A stretch of 64,000 bases of DNA, from NCBI RefSeq assembly GCF_900105025.1, contig NZ_LT629759.1, forward strand, positions 1,240,001-1,304,000, given 5' to 3'. The notes beneath the pieces are model-generated. The model ran no database searches, had not been told where the DNA came from, and was given only the letters and a program-made list of their open reading frames with translations. Shown here piece by piece: positions 38,742 to 47,289 of the stretch; position 1 is the stretch's first letter, and each line of letters begins with the position of its first letter. Made by a program: the position numbers and the translations under genes. Source of the DNA: Parafannyhessea umbonata. Its GTDB lineage: Bacteria > Actinomycetota > Coriobacteriia > Coriobacteriales > Atopobiaceae.

Positions 38742-39489
38742 CGCGAGCGTGGCGGACGCGGTCGTGGAGGCCGGCAAGAGGTGCTCGCTCACGAAGTCCG
38801 TGCTCGCGGAGTGGGCCAGGAGGGGCACGCCCAGGCAGGTCGAGTACCTCCTCGGCTACCTCGAGGCCGAGGGCGCGAGCAGGGACGCCTCGAAGAGGGC
38901 GCAGCTCCTGAGGAGGTGCGCCCTGCCGCAGGCCAAGACCTTCGAGGGCTACGACTGGTCGTGCGTGTCCTGGCCGGACGGCTTCGGCAGGGACGACCTG
39001 CTCTCGCTGTCGTTCCTGGGCGGCCGCGAGGACCTCGTGCTCATGGGCGACGTCGGCACGGGCAAGACCCACATGGCCGAGGCGCTCTGCGTGCTGGCGT
39101 GCCAGTCGGCGCGGCCCGCGCGCTTCTTCACCGCCTCCTCGCTCGTCGGCAGGCTGCGCCGGGCCCGCGACGAGGGCAGGCTCGACCGCGAGCTCGCCCA
39201 GGTCGGCCGTGCCGAGCTGCTGGTCGTCGACGAGCTCGGGTTCCTCCCGCTCGACGTCGACGGGGCCAGGCTGCTCTTCCAGGTGGTCTCGCAGGCCTAC
39301 GAGACGCAGTCCGTCGTCTTCACGACCAACCTGGAGTTCTCGAGGTGGGGGTCCGTCTTCGGCGACGACCAGATGGCCGCGGCCGTGATCGACCGCGTCG
39401 TCCACCACGGCAGGCTCCTCCAGTTCAGGGGCGAGTCCTACCGCGTGAGGCACGCGCTGATGTCCCCGGACGGGGGCGGCGCGGAGTAG
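38731..39489 (+). CDS. istB: IS21-B helper ATPase IstB, copy 1
   Basis: This 252-residue AAA+ protein has GDVGTGKTHMAEAL (Walker A), LLVVDELGFLPLD (Walker B) and the C-terminal VIDRVVHHGRLLQFRGESYR of IstB. It starts inside the end of istA, giving coupled translation. Confidence 0.95.
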   Translation: MQSSASVADAVVEAGKRCSLTKSVLAEWARRGTPRQVEYLLGYLEAEGASRDASKRAQLLRRCALPQAKTFEGYDWSCVSWPDGFGRDDLLSLSFLGGREDLVLMGDVGTGKTHMAEALCVLACQSARPARFFTASSLVGRLRRARDEGRLDRELAQVGRAELLVVDELGFLPLDVDGARLLFQVVSQAYETQSVVFTTNLEFSRWGSVFGDDQMAAAVIDRVVHHGRLLQFRGESYRVRHALMSPDGGGAE

Positions 39490-41228
39490 GCGGTCCGGCG
39501 GCCGCGCCCGAAGCGGCGGAGGGCGGGCCCCGCGAGAATTGCGCAGGGCCCGCCCAAGTCAAGTGAGAAATCCGCTCAAATCCCGATGCGATATTCGCTC
39601 AAGAACTATTGACATAACACAGTACTCGACGCGCTCGTCGCCCGCGGCGGCCCTGGCAGCCGACAGCGCGACGCTCGCGCGATCGAGGCCGCCCGTCGAC
39701 GCGAGCGAGCGCGACATGCCCTCCACGGCGGCGGCCCAGCCGCGCTCGGCGCTCTCGTCGCGCAGCACCCTCAGGTCGGCGGCGAGGTCTGCCGGGCGCT
39801 CGGAGTCCAGGAACGACACGAGCTCCGCCGGCAGCGACGCCCTGACGCTCGAGTCCCTCCAACCCGCGGGCCTCGCGCACAGCAGCCTGAGCTGCAGGGT
39901 CGGATCGGAGCTGTCGGTCGGGGCCTCGCCCCACTCGCGCTCGTAGGTGGCGACCACCTCCCCGGTCGAGGCGTCGCAGACCGTGACGTCGAAGGCGCCC
40001 AGGGCGACGTCGACCCGGCGGCGCGCGTAGGCGGGCCCGGCCGAGTAGCGGTGGGGGCCGCCTACGGTGAAGGTGCCCTGCTTGTTGCACGTCCTGGTCT
40101 CCCACCTCACACACGAGAACGCGGCCGGCGGCAGCGGCGAGAGCGCGTCTTTGTCCTCCCCGAACAGCTCGAGCTCGGGCGTGCCGAGCCTGTAGTGGCG
40201 CTTGCCCGCGCTGAGGTCGAGGCAGTCCCCGAGCAGCCTGCGGTTGAACGCGGAGACGTCGTGGAACGACGGGACGGGCACGAAGAGGTTCCTCCTGTGG
40301 CACCCGACCTTGTTCTCGACATTGCCCTTCTCGTTGCCCGAGTAGGGGTTGGTGAAGGTGTAGTCGAGCCCGTAGTGCGCCGCGAAGCGCCGGAAGAGCT
40401 CCGAGAGCCTGACCTCGCCCCCGACGCGCCTGCCGACCTCGGTGGCGTTGTCGAAGACGGCCCTCCTCGGCACGCCGCCCGCGAACTCGAAGACGTTGCG
40501 GAGCCCCTGGCAGACGCACTCGGACGTCTCGCCCCAGAACACCTGGGTGAGCCCCACGTTGGAGTGCGGGAAGGTGACGGTCAGGTACTTGCCCCTGGTG
40601 AGGACGCCACGCACCCTGAAGTCCGCCTCCCCGAAGTCGACCTGGACCTCGCCGGGCAGCCAGCTCAGCGTAAGGAAGCCCTCGGCGTCCCTGCGGTCAC
40701 GCTCCCTGGCCATCTCCTCGCGGCGGCGCCTGACGTAGCGCTGCACGGTTGAGTAGGAGCCGTCGTAGCCCAGCTCGTCCCGAAGCCTCACATACACCCT
40801 CACGGCCGTGTGGCGCTGCTTACGCCAGTTCCTGCAGTCGTCGTCGAGCCAGGAGTCTATCGTCCCCTCGTAGGGGGCGAGCACCTCGCTCTCGGGCTTC
40901 CTCCTCCTCGGGGGCTCGGGCGACAGGTCGTCCATCCTGGCGTACTTCCTCGCAGTGGGCTCCGACACGCCGACCGCCCTCGCGATCGCCGCAATCGGCT
41001 CGCCACGCCGCGCCCTCCTGCGTATATCCTCTATCTTGTCCACGCCGATCATTTCCCCTCTGGCCCTCCTCACGTCGTAAACCGAAGCAACGACATGTTG
41101 GGCCAATCGCGGGATGGTCGGCGTGCCCATGCACGAACCAGTAATTTTTTCGTGCTCAGACCCGAAACTTTCCGACGCTCAAACCCGCAAATAAGACGCT
41201 ATCAAACACAGACGTCAAAGAGCTAAAC

Positions 41229-41364
41229 ACCGCTCACGGTCGGTAAGGGGCCGCTCGGGGAAGTCCCGAGCGGCCCTAATCTCCTCCCGCCACGGCCGCA
41301 GCCAAGCCCTCCCGCGGCCGCCCTCCCCGCCGTCAGGAACACCTGGCGACGGCGGGGAGGGAAA
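41229..41364. repeat. 136-bp direct repeat, copy 1
   Basis: This sequence is nearly identical to 53,512-53,648 in the same orientation, with only a few mismatches. It contains two strong hairpins: GGCCGCTCGGG/CCCGAGCGGCC and CTCCCCGCCGTC/GACGGCGGGGAG. No coding potential is evident. It may be a shared 3' end of related mobile elements or a structured RNA. Confidence 0.85.
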
Positions 41365-41379
41365 GCGCCCTGTCGGAGG

Positions 41380-41548
41380 CTAGCCCTCGTTCGCGGGCCC
41401 GTCCGTGGCGACCGCCTCCAGGCCGAACTCGCGCACGGCCACAGCCTGCCACATGCGCGCGGCTGCCGGCACGATGGCCTGTTCAAAGAGAGTGCTGGCC
41501 TCCCTGAGCTCGTCGACCAACCCGTCGTCGACGCTCGAGCGGACGCTT
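41380..41548 (-). pseudogene. 3' remnant of an unknown gene
   Basis: An open frame of about 55 codons (VDDGLVDELREASTLFEQA ... FGLEAVATDGPANEG) ends at TAG 41382-41380. It has high-GC codon use and no start. It is cut at about 41,549 where the restriction locus begins. Family not recognised. Confidence 0.4.
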
Positions 41549-41556
41549 AGTGTCCC

Positions 41557-42828
41557 CTAGGTTCTCTTACGTTTTGAGCTCTCAGGCGAGTAGAGGTTGA
41601 ATGCCTGTACAGTTGTATGCATGAGCCTGCCATCCTCTGAGTTCTGAATCAGGCAGCTCCACTGTGCTGATTGGGGAGATCGAGCGACTTGTGCAGCCCT
41701 CTCGTCGAGCGCGTTACCAATCTCTCGAATGACCTTTTGATAGTCAGCCACATGCTTGTTGAAGATGATTACGGAGACCTTGGTGTCTCGCCAGGTCGTG
41801 TATGAGAAAAGCTGCTCCACGGCTTTAAGAAAAGCGGATTTGCCACGCCAGACCTTGCATTCGGCAATGTAGGCGGCATGGTTCTCATAGGGGATGTAGA
41901 TGTCGGTCTTTCCCCTGTTTCGAAACGTCTCGCCCGTCGCGTTTTCGTAGTGGGAGTTGAGGAGCCCGAGAATCATCTGACGCAAATCCTCCTCATCGTG
42001 AACCGCATATGTCGCAGGTGATGTCTCCCACGTGGAACAGCAGCCGTCAATGATTTCAATGATGTGCTTGTAATCAGCATCATTGATGGCGTAGGCAGGT
42101 CCTTCACCAGCTTTTGCATCCGGCACTGGCTTGTTGAATACGATTCGTTTTCTGACGAGCGGGATTGGCTTCGCCACGGGTGCGCCCTCGATTCGGTTGA
42201 GAGGTAGGTTGAGGGACTGGCGAAGGGTCGCGAACTTATTAATGGACGTAATCCGCTTGTCAACCTCCGTCTCCACGTTGGCTCTGAGCCCTGCGTTGAA
42301 CTGAATCGTATCCCTTGCGGAGTATTCCATCTCTTTCGCGAAGGCTTGGATTTCGTCCTCGAAGTAATTCGTGATGGAGTCCCCGCTAACGTTTCGAAGC
42401 TCGTTCTCCATCGAGAGGTGTAGGTAGCCAATGCCATTCTGACCGGGTCTCTCCATCCGAGTCACAGTAAAATCTCGCAAGGTACTGCAAGAGGGGATGT
42501 ACTTGAGAAGCTCGACATTGCCGGAGAAGCAAACCTTGCAACTGGCGCGAACGCCGGGGACATCAAAGTACTCAGGCTCACCAAGGGCTGCGGCTCCAGG
42601 CCACGGGTTGCGACGCTTCACTGTCTTCTCTGCAAGCTGATCTATCTCCAGCGTATCTGGGTAGAGCGCGAGCGGGTCAAGCTCGTATCTCGACGTGAAG
42701 TAGTCGATCCAGCCGTCACGGTCGGTCTTGTCCACCTCCTGGGGCGATAGAGCCGCAATCTCCCCTCTCATGGCCTTGAGATGAGCCTTGAAGAACTCAC
42801 TGAGATAAGGACCGTTGAACAACTCCAA
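41557..42828 (-). CDS. Predicted PD-(D/E)XK nuclease-like protein following hsdR
   Basis: This 423-residue protein has a C-terminal segment GKTDIYIPYENHAAYIAECKVWRGKSAF ... QLFSYTTWRDTKVSVIIF, matching the D...E-x-K core of PD-(D/E)XK nucleases. The N-terminal 250 residues are not recognised. TTG at 42828 is the likely start (GGAAGGG upstream), 28 bases after hsdR. Position as fourth enzyme gene of the type I operon suggests an accessory nuclease; this is inferred. Confidence 0.62.
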   Translation of the reverse strand: MELFNGPYLSEFFKAHLKAMRGEIAALSPQEVDKTDRDGWIDYFTSRYELDPLALYPDTLEIDQLAEKTVKRRNPWPGAAALGEPEYFDVPGVRASCKVCFSGNVELLKYIPSCSTLRDFTVTRMERPGQNGIGYLHLSMENELRNVSGDSITNYFEDEIQAFAKEMEYSARDTIQFNAGLRANVETEVDKRITSINKFATLRQSLNLPLNRIEGAPVAKPIPLVRKRIVFNKPVPDAKAGEGPAYAINDADYKHIIEIIDGCCSTWETSPATYAVHDEEDLRQMILGLLNSHYENATGETFRNRGKTDIYIPYENHAAYIAECKVWRGKSAFLKAVEQLFSYTTWRDTKVSVIIFNKHVADYQKVIREIGNALDERAAQVARSPQSAQWSCLIQNSEDGRLMHTTVQAFNLYSPESSKRKRT

Positions 42829-42856
42829 TGAGAATCCCTTCCAGAAACTCTAGCCG

Positions 42857-45800
42857 CTAGACGTCTGCGACCTGCTGCCGAGCGTGTTCGTCCACATCAA
42901 AGCCACCTTGAATCAAGAAGTCACGGAGCAGATTGTCGAGAAGTCGGAAGACATATCGATCCCTGAGAGAATGGCCAGCAATGCTGGCGAAGAAGGTCCG
43001 CGCCTTATCAAGGTCCGAGGAAGCCCTGAGCTCATCAAATCTTCCATGGGCGTTGAGGTTGCCTTCCGTGAGGTGCAGCCGAAGCATCTCATTGAGCAAC
43101 TTTTCGTCAACTCCAGTCGCCTCCACGAGGCGAGCGACATTGCCCTCCTCGGTGCCACGCCTGTACTCGTTAATATAGTCGCGCAGTGTCCAACCTGGAT
43201 GAAGCTCAGCGTCGCCCGCCTGGATGTCTTGGATTAGCGTTTGCGCATAGCCTTGGTCAACTGAGGAGAGCTTCCCGAACTCTGCGTGAAGCTCGTTCAG
43301 GTTCCGCTCTACCTCCTCGGGAGAAACGCCTTGCTGGTCAAGAGACTTGAGCCACTTCTTGAACTTCGACTCCATGTACACGGTGTCTATGTGCCCCGTA
43401 TCGATGGCTGTGAGGTGCGAATCTATTTCGAAGGGCACCTCCTCCCCACCTGATCCATTGCCTTCGAAGAGCTCCTTGTACCGTTGCGCAAGCACAAGGT
43501 AGGTCGTCTCGTCAAAGCACAGCTTTGCGCTGCTGGCATCGTTCACCCGGGGTGTATGCTCTTGGTATAAGGGCGTTTCGAGGAGTTGACCCTCCGCATC
43601 GAACCAGTACTCGAGCTGGTCCCAGTGAAACCCCTGGACTTGCGCTGCCTCCAGATGCTTGTTGAGCATTTGGAAAAGCTTGGCGAACTCCTTTTGTGCG
43701 GCCATGTCCTTGGGGTTTTCCAAAAAGTTGGATATTCCGGCTTCCTCGAAGACCTTGTCTATCAAGAGGAACGTAGCGTTCATGGCCTCGATGTTCTTGT
43801 CGAGCTTTTGCACAAAGAGCTCGAAGGGTCTCTCTCCGGAGTACATCTTGATTGCGGCGTCGATGTTTGCCTGCATCGTGTGAGGCTTGCGGTAGTAGCG
43901 GATGTTGCCGAAGGGCTTCTCGGGACCGAATACGCGGTTCGTTCGTGAGAATGCCTGGATCACACGCTCGTATTCCAGTACCTTGTCCAGGTAGAGGGTG
44001 TTGACCCACTTTGAGTCGAAGCCTGTCAGGAGCTGGTCAACCACAATCACGAGGTTCAGCTGTTTGAGAGGTTCGCGATCGATGTGGAGGTAGGGCTTCT
44101 TGTGCGCGAGCCGCTTGATCACGTCCTTCTTGAATCCGGCATGCGTGCTTATGGTGAAGGTCTTGTCGAAGAGGTTGTTGTAGTCCTCGATGACTTCAGC
44201 CAGGCCGTCCTCCTTGAATGCTTGGCCGCCCGTGTTGTCTATGTTCGGGTCAACGACGACCGTGGCACGCAGGCCGGGCTTTTCGCGCTTGATTAGCCGG
44301 TAGTACTCGATGGCCTCGGCTATCGAGGAGGTGGCGAGGATGGCGTGGAACATCGACCCGCGCGAGAGCGTTACCCAATGGTCCAACAGGTCCTTGACGA
44401 CCGCCTCGCGGTGCTCATCCCTGTCGTACTGCTCTCTGCCCACATACCATTCGATGCCGTGTACGGTCTTTCCGCTCTCTCCATCGACCGTATCCGCCAT
44501 AGGGACGTCGTTCATGTAGCGGTAGTAGATCTTAGCCTTGCGCTTATCGGAGACGGCCTCCTCTTCGGTGGCGGCCTTGGCCTTTTCTAGCGCGACGGCG
44601 CGACGAAGGTCGAAGTCGTCGTAAGTGAGCACCTTCACGAGATCGAAGCCGAGCACATTGCCGTCGCGCAGGCCGTCCGCCATCAGGTAGGCGTGAAGCT
44701 GGTTGCCAAATACGTCCGCCGTCGTGCTCTGCTTCTTGGCGTTCTCCTTGTAAATCGGGGTCCCGGTGAAGCCAAAGAGTAGAGCGTGGGGGAAGGTGAG
44801 CCTAATGGCACTCATCATGTTCCCGAAAGTGGACCGGTGGCATTCGTCGACGATGATGACGATGTGCTTCTTGTTGATGCGATCGAGCTGCGCGGGGCTT
44901 GCCAGGGGCTCGTCGCCATCGGCGTCCGCGCGCGAGAGCTTCTGGATAGAGGTCACGATGAGCGTATCCCGTGCGTCGTCGCTTTCCAAGAGCGAGACGA
45001 GCGTTGCCGTGTCCTCGGTGTCGTTTACTGTCTCCGTCTCGTTGGCGAAGTCGCGGTATTCGCCGAGCGACTGCGTACCGAGATCTATCCGGTCAACGAG
45101 GAAGATGACCTTGTGCGCCTGTTTGTTCGCCGAGATGAGCTGCGCTGCCTTGAAGGAAGTCATGGTCTTGCCCGATCCGGTGGTGTGGGCAATGAAGCCA
45201 CCCAGCGGGTGCGGGGCCATCCAATCGCAGTGGACGGTGCGCCGTTCTATCGCAGAGACCGCATGGTACTGGTAGCTGCGCAGGACCTTCAGTATGCCGT
45301 CGCCATCGTCTGCCACGGTGTAGAACCCGACCATCTTGTGTGCCATGGGAATCGAGAGCAGGTTCTCTGCGATGAGCTTCCAGTCATTCTGGTGCTCGTT
45401 GTTGAAGTCCGCCCAGTGGAACATGTAGTCGGTGTTGAAGTAGCCATCGGCATCGAGCCCATCGCGCCCGGGGTTGGCGAAGTAGAGGGTCTCGCTGGGA
45501 TTCATGGCCAAGAAGATTTGCACCATCGAGAAGATACCGCTGTCGAATATGCCCTCGTGCGCGTACTTCTCTATCTGGTGCACGGCTTGGGACACGTCTA
45601 CGCCAGATGACTTGAGCTCTATGTGGATGACGGGCATGCCGTTGATGAGCAGAAGGACATCGCCGCGCCGATCTGGGAGGATGTTCCTCCTTGTGGTGAA
45701 GATGGGTTGCTCCGCTATCTGGTAGTAGGATTCGCCGTTAGCTATCTGCTTCCGGTCGTAAATCTTGAGGGAGACCTCATGCCCGTCGTCACGTTTGATG

Positions 45801-46075
45801 GCTATGGACCCAGCATTGATGAGCCTGTTCACCTCGGCAGGAGTCATACAGCGGTTTACCTGGTCGAGAATCTGCTGCATCTCCGTCTTTGTGAGTTCCG
45901 TCCCATTGAGCCTATCCATGTCCGAGTTCATACTCGTGAGAATCCGTCGCCAGTTCTCGACGAGGTCGTTTTCCGTGGGATAGCGGAGGGGTTCGCCCGT
46001 CCATCCCTTGTCACGCCTCAGGATGTTGACGAGATCGTCCTCGAACTCCAACTCGTCACCGTAGGTCTTTGCCAT
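42857..46075 (-). CDS. hsdR: Type I restriction enzyme subunit R
   Basis: This 1072-residue protein has an N-terminal PD-(D/E)XK nuclease (DVLLLINGMPVIHIELKSSG near 154). SF2 translocase motifs follow: TTGSGKTMTSFKAA near 299, IVDECHRSTFGN near 410, GFTGTPIY, DQLLTGFDSKWVNTLYLDK and IQAFSRTNRVFG. It cuts DNA after ATP-driven translocation when the recognition site is unmodified. It is eleven bases downstream of hsdS. Confidence 0.95.
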   Translation of the reverse strand: MAKTYGDELEFEDDLVNILRRDKGWTGEPLRYPTENDLVENWRRILTSMNSDMDRLNGTELTKTEMQQILDQVNRCMTPAEVNRLINAGSIAIKRDDGHEVSLKIYDRKQIANGESYYQIAEQPIFTTRRNILPDRRGDVLLLINGMPVIHIELKSSGVDVSQAVHQIEKYAHEGIFDSGIFSMVQIFLAMNPSETLYFANPGRDGLDADGYFNTDYMFHWADFNNEHQNDWKLIAENLLSIPMAHKMVGFYTVADDGDGILKVLRSYQYHAVSAIERRTVHCDWMAPHPLGGFIAHTTGSGKTMTSFKAAQLISANKQAHKVIFLVDRIDLGTQSLGEYRDFANETETVNDTEDTATLVSLLESDDARDTLIVTSIQKLSRADADGDEPLASPAQLDRINKKHIVIIVDECHRSTFGNMMSAIRLTFPHALLFGFTGTPIYKENAKKQSTTADVFGNQLHAYLMADGLRDGNVLGFDLVKVLTYDDFDLRRAVALEKAKAATEEEAVSDKRKAKIYYRYMNDVPMADTVDGESGKTVHGIEWYVGREQYDRDEHREAVVKDLLDHWVTLSRGSMFHAILATSSIAEAIEYYRLIKREKPGLRATVVVDPNIDNTGGQAFKEDGLAEVIEDYNNLFDKTFTISTHAGFKKDVIKRLAHKKPYLHIDREPLKQLNLVIVVDQLLTGFDSKWVNTLYLDKVLEYERVIQAFSRTNRVFGPEKPFGNIRYYRKPHTMQANIDAAIKMYSGERPFELFVQKLDKNIEAMNATFLLIDKVFEEAGISNFLENPKDMAAQKEFAKLFQMLNKHLEAAQVQGFHWDQLEYWFDAEGQLLETPLYQEHTPRVNDASSAKLCFDETTYLVLAQRYKELFEGNGSGGEEVPFEIDSHLTAIDTGHIDTVYMESKFKKWLKSLDQQGVSPEEVERNLNELHAEFGKLSSVDQGYAQTLIQDIQAGDAELHPGWTLRDYINEYRRGTEEGNVARLVEATGVDEKLLNEMLRLHLTEGNLNAHGRFDELRASSDLDKARTFFASIAGHSLRDRYVFRLLDNLLRDFLIQGGFDVDEHARQQVADV

Positions 46076-46086
46076 GGGTATTGCTC

Positions 46087-47289
46087 CTAAACAAACATGC
46101 TCGAAAGCAGGGCATTCTTTACGTGTCCCAATGCCTCGCAGAGCCTTCTCCTTGCATCGAGCGACCTATCGAATGCGGCGAAGAAGTCTGCAATGGCTCG
46201 CTGTTCCTCAAAGGAGGGAACAAGAATCCAGTATTCGAGCATCTCGTCCACCCTGAGCGTCTTGTTGCGCCCAGCTCCGCTGGGAGAGGCGAGCCACAGG
46301 TGGTGACGGAAGCGCGGGTCAAGCAGAGCATATCGGTAGAAGTCTGGGCATTGCCCGTCGTTGAAGGAAAATTGAGGGAAACGGTGAGAGACGAGAGCAA
46401 TGGTGTCGGCCTCACTCGTGATCGCTATCGCCTGTTCCCATGCGAAGACGATGTTCACGATGAGGTTGTTCGGACCCACTTCACGAAGCTCGGTCTCACC
46501 GATGGCTTGTTCAGCGGGCACGTCTTGGAGGAACGTACCCTTCGCGAAGCTCCGGACGCCAAGGCGAACGTATCCGTCGGTGGGGGTGGGGATGCGATGG
46601 TCGAAGGGGGTGACGAGGCTGCCAAGCTGTTTGGAATGCCAGGGCTTGGTGAACTCCGCGAAGCGAATGCTGGGAAGCGTCTCTCCCGGCTGCGGAAACA
46701 TGCTCTGCATGAGGGAGGCGCGGACTTTCTCGAGTCGGTCGCACTCACGCTGATGAAGGGTGATAAGGGAATCGAGGTGAGTGAAGAGGCTGCCGATGGC
46801 TACTTGTTCGGGCATATCCGGAAGATATATTGCGCCCTTAAGGAGCTCGCCAGGAACCAGCTCTGTCATCAAAGTGCCACGTTTGGTAGAGCGTATGAAA
46901 AGGGGTTTCCAAGCATCTGAGTCTTGCAGGTAGTATTTCCAAAAGGGCACACAGACCTCGGAAACTGGCCTAAGAGTGCGGAACCGAGAGGACATAATGC
47001 CTTTTCCAATGTCGTTTATGACGAGTTTCCCGTAGGAATGTCCCTTTGTGCGGTTGCCCTCAAAGGCCATATCACCATAGTTGAGAACCTTATATGCGGG
47101 AAGTGAATCTGCAGAGGCGCCATTTCCCTCCGGATTCCAAGACATCGAGGAAACCGAGATGGTTTTCTCCACCCCTATCGATCCGTCGACGTTCTTTTGG
47201 TCGCTGACCGTATACAGCTCCCCCAACTTACGCTGTTCCCAAGGGTCAGTGAAGCCGGAAAAGCGAATCGATGGCACGTTGCCGCTCAT
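46087..47289 (-). CDS. hsdS: Type I specificity subunit S
   Basis: This 400-residue protein has two target-recognition domains. The repeated pattern is visible in PSIRFSGFTDPWEQRKLGEL at the start and PSIRFAEFTKPWHSKQLGSL near residue 207, each ending with a conserved helix (ITLHQRECDRLEKVRASLMQSMF; LDARRRLCEALGHVKNALLSSMF). It determines a bipartite recognition site. Its start overlaps the hsdM stop by four bases. Confidence 0.95.
   Translation of the reverse strand: MSGNVPSIRFSGFTDPWEQRKLGELYTVSDQKNVDGSIGVEKTISVSSMSWNPEGNGASADSLPAYKVLNYGDMAFEGNRTKGHSYGKLVINDIGKGIMSSRFRTLRPVSEVCVPFWKYYLQDSDAWKPLFIRSTKRGTLMTELVPGELLKGAIYLPDMPEQVAIGSLFTHLDSLITLHQRECDRLEKVRASLMQSMFPQPGETLPSIRFAEFTKPWHSKQLGSLVTPFDHRIPTPTDGYVRLGVRSFAKGTFLQDVPAEQAIGETELREVGPNNLIVNIVFAWEQAIAITSEADTIALVSHRFPQFSFNDGQCPDFYRYALLDPRFRHHLWLASPSGAGRNKTLRVDEMLEYWILVPSFEEQRAIADFFAAFDRSLDARRRLCEALGHVKNALLSSMFV

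Larger units (their letters stand above)
37093..39621 (+). mobile_element. IS21-family element B, copy 1, with 8-bp target duplication
   Basis: The 2,529-bp element starts TGTTGATTTTCAATAG and ends with the inverse of TGTGTTATGTCAATAG. The arms share TCAATAG...GCG-AT-TCGCA. It is flanked by GTACTCGA on both sides (37085-37092 and 39622-39629), a perfect target duplication inside istA of element A. A second copy begins at 62,280. Confidence 0.95.
36995..41052 (-). pseudogene. istA: IS21-A transposase IstA, interrupted by IS21-B
   Basis: The N-terminal and catalytic part reads from 41052 to 39622: HTH PIAAIARAVGVSEPTARKYA; DDE residues in VQVDFGEADF, VFDNATEVG and NPYSGNEKGNVENKV. The frame breaks at GDERVEY where IS21-B enters. 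The C-terminus resumes at 37092 as VEYDEEVDLGVYDGALRLLEGG and ends at 36995. Removing IS21-B plus one 8-base duplication restores one reading frame. Confidence 0.9.
36156..41210 (-). mobile_element. IS21-family element A, split by a second IS21-family element
   Basis: Ends are imperfect inverted repeats starting TGTGTTT: from 36156 rightwards (TTTCGGTTTTGAGC, TTCGGGTCCGTGCACGAAA) and from 41210 leftwards (TGCGGGTTTGAGC, TTCGGGTCTGAGCACGAAA). Inside are istA (41052 leftwards, interrupted) and istB. No matching target duplication was seen at these ends, so exact borders are uncertain. 36013-36155 shows no gene. Confidence 0.8.

Noticed and set aside
36453-38828. A 791-codon minus-strand frame across IS21-B
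   Set aside because: Antisense to istA and in a shifted frame over istB; no family-like content.
36148-41218. Target duplication for IS21-A
   Set aside because: Octamers at the inferred ends differ; borders or target repeat may have decayed.
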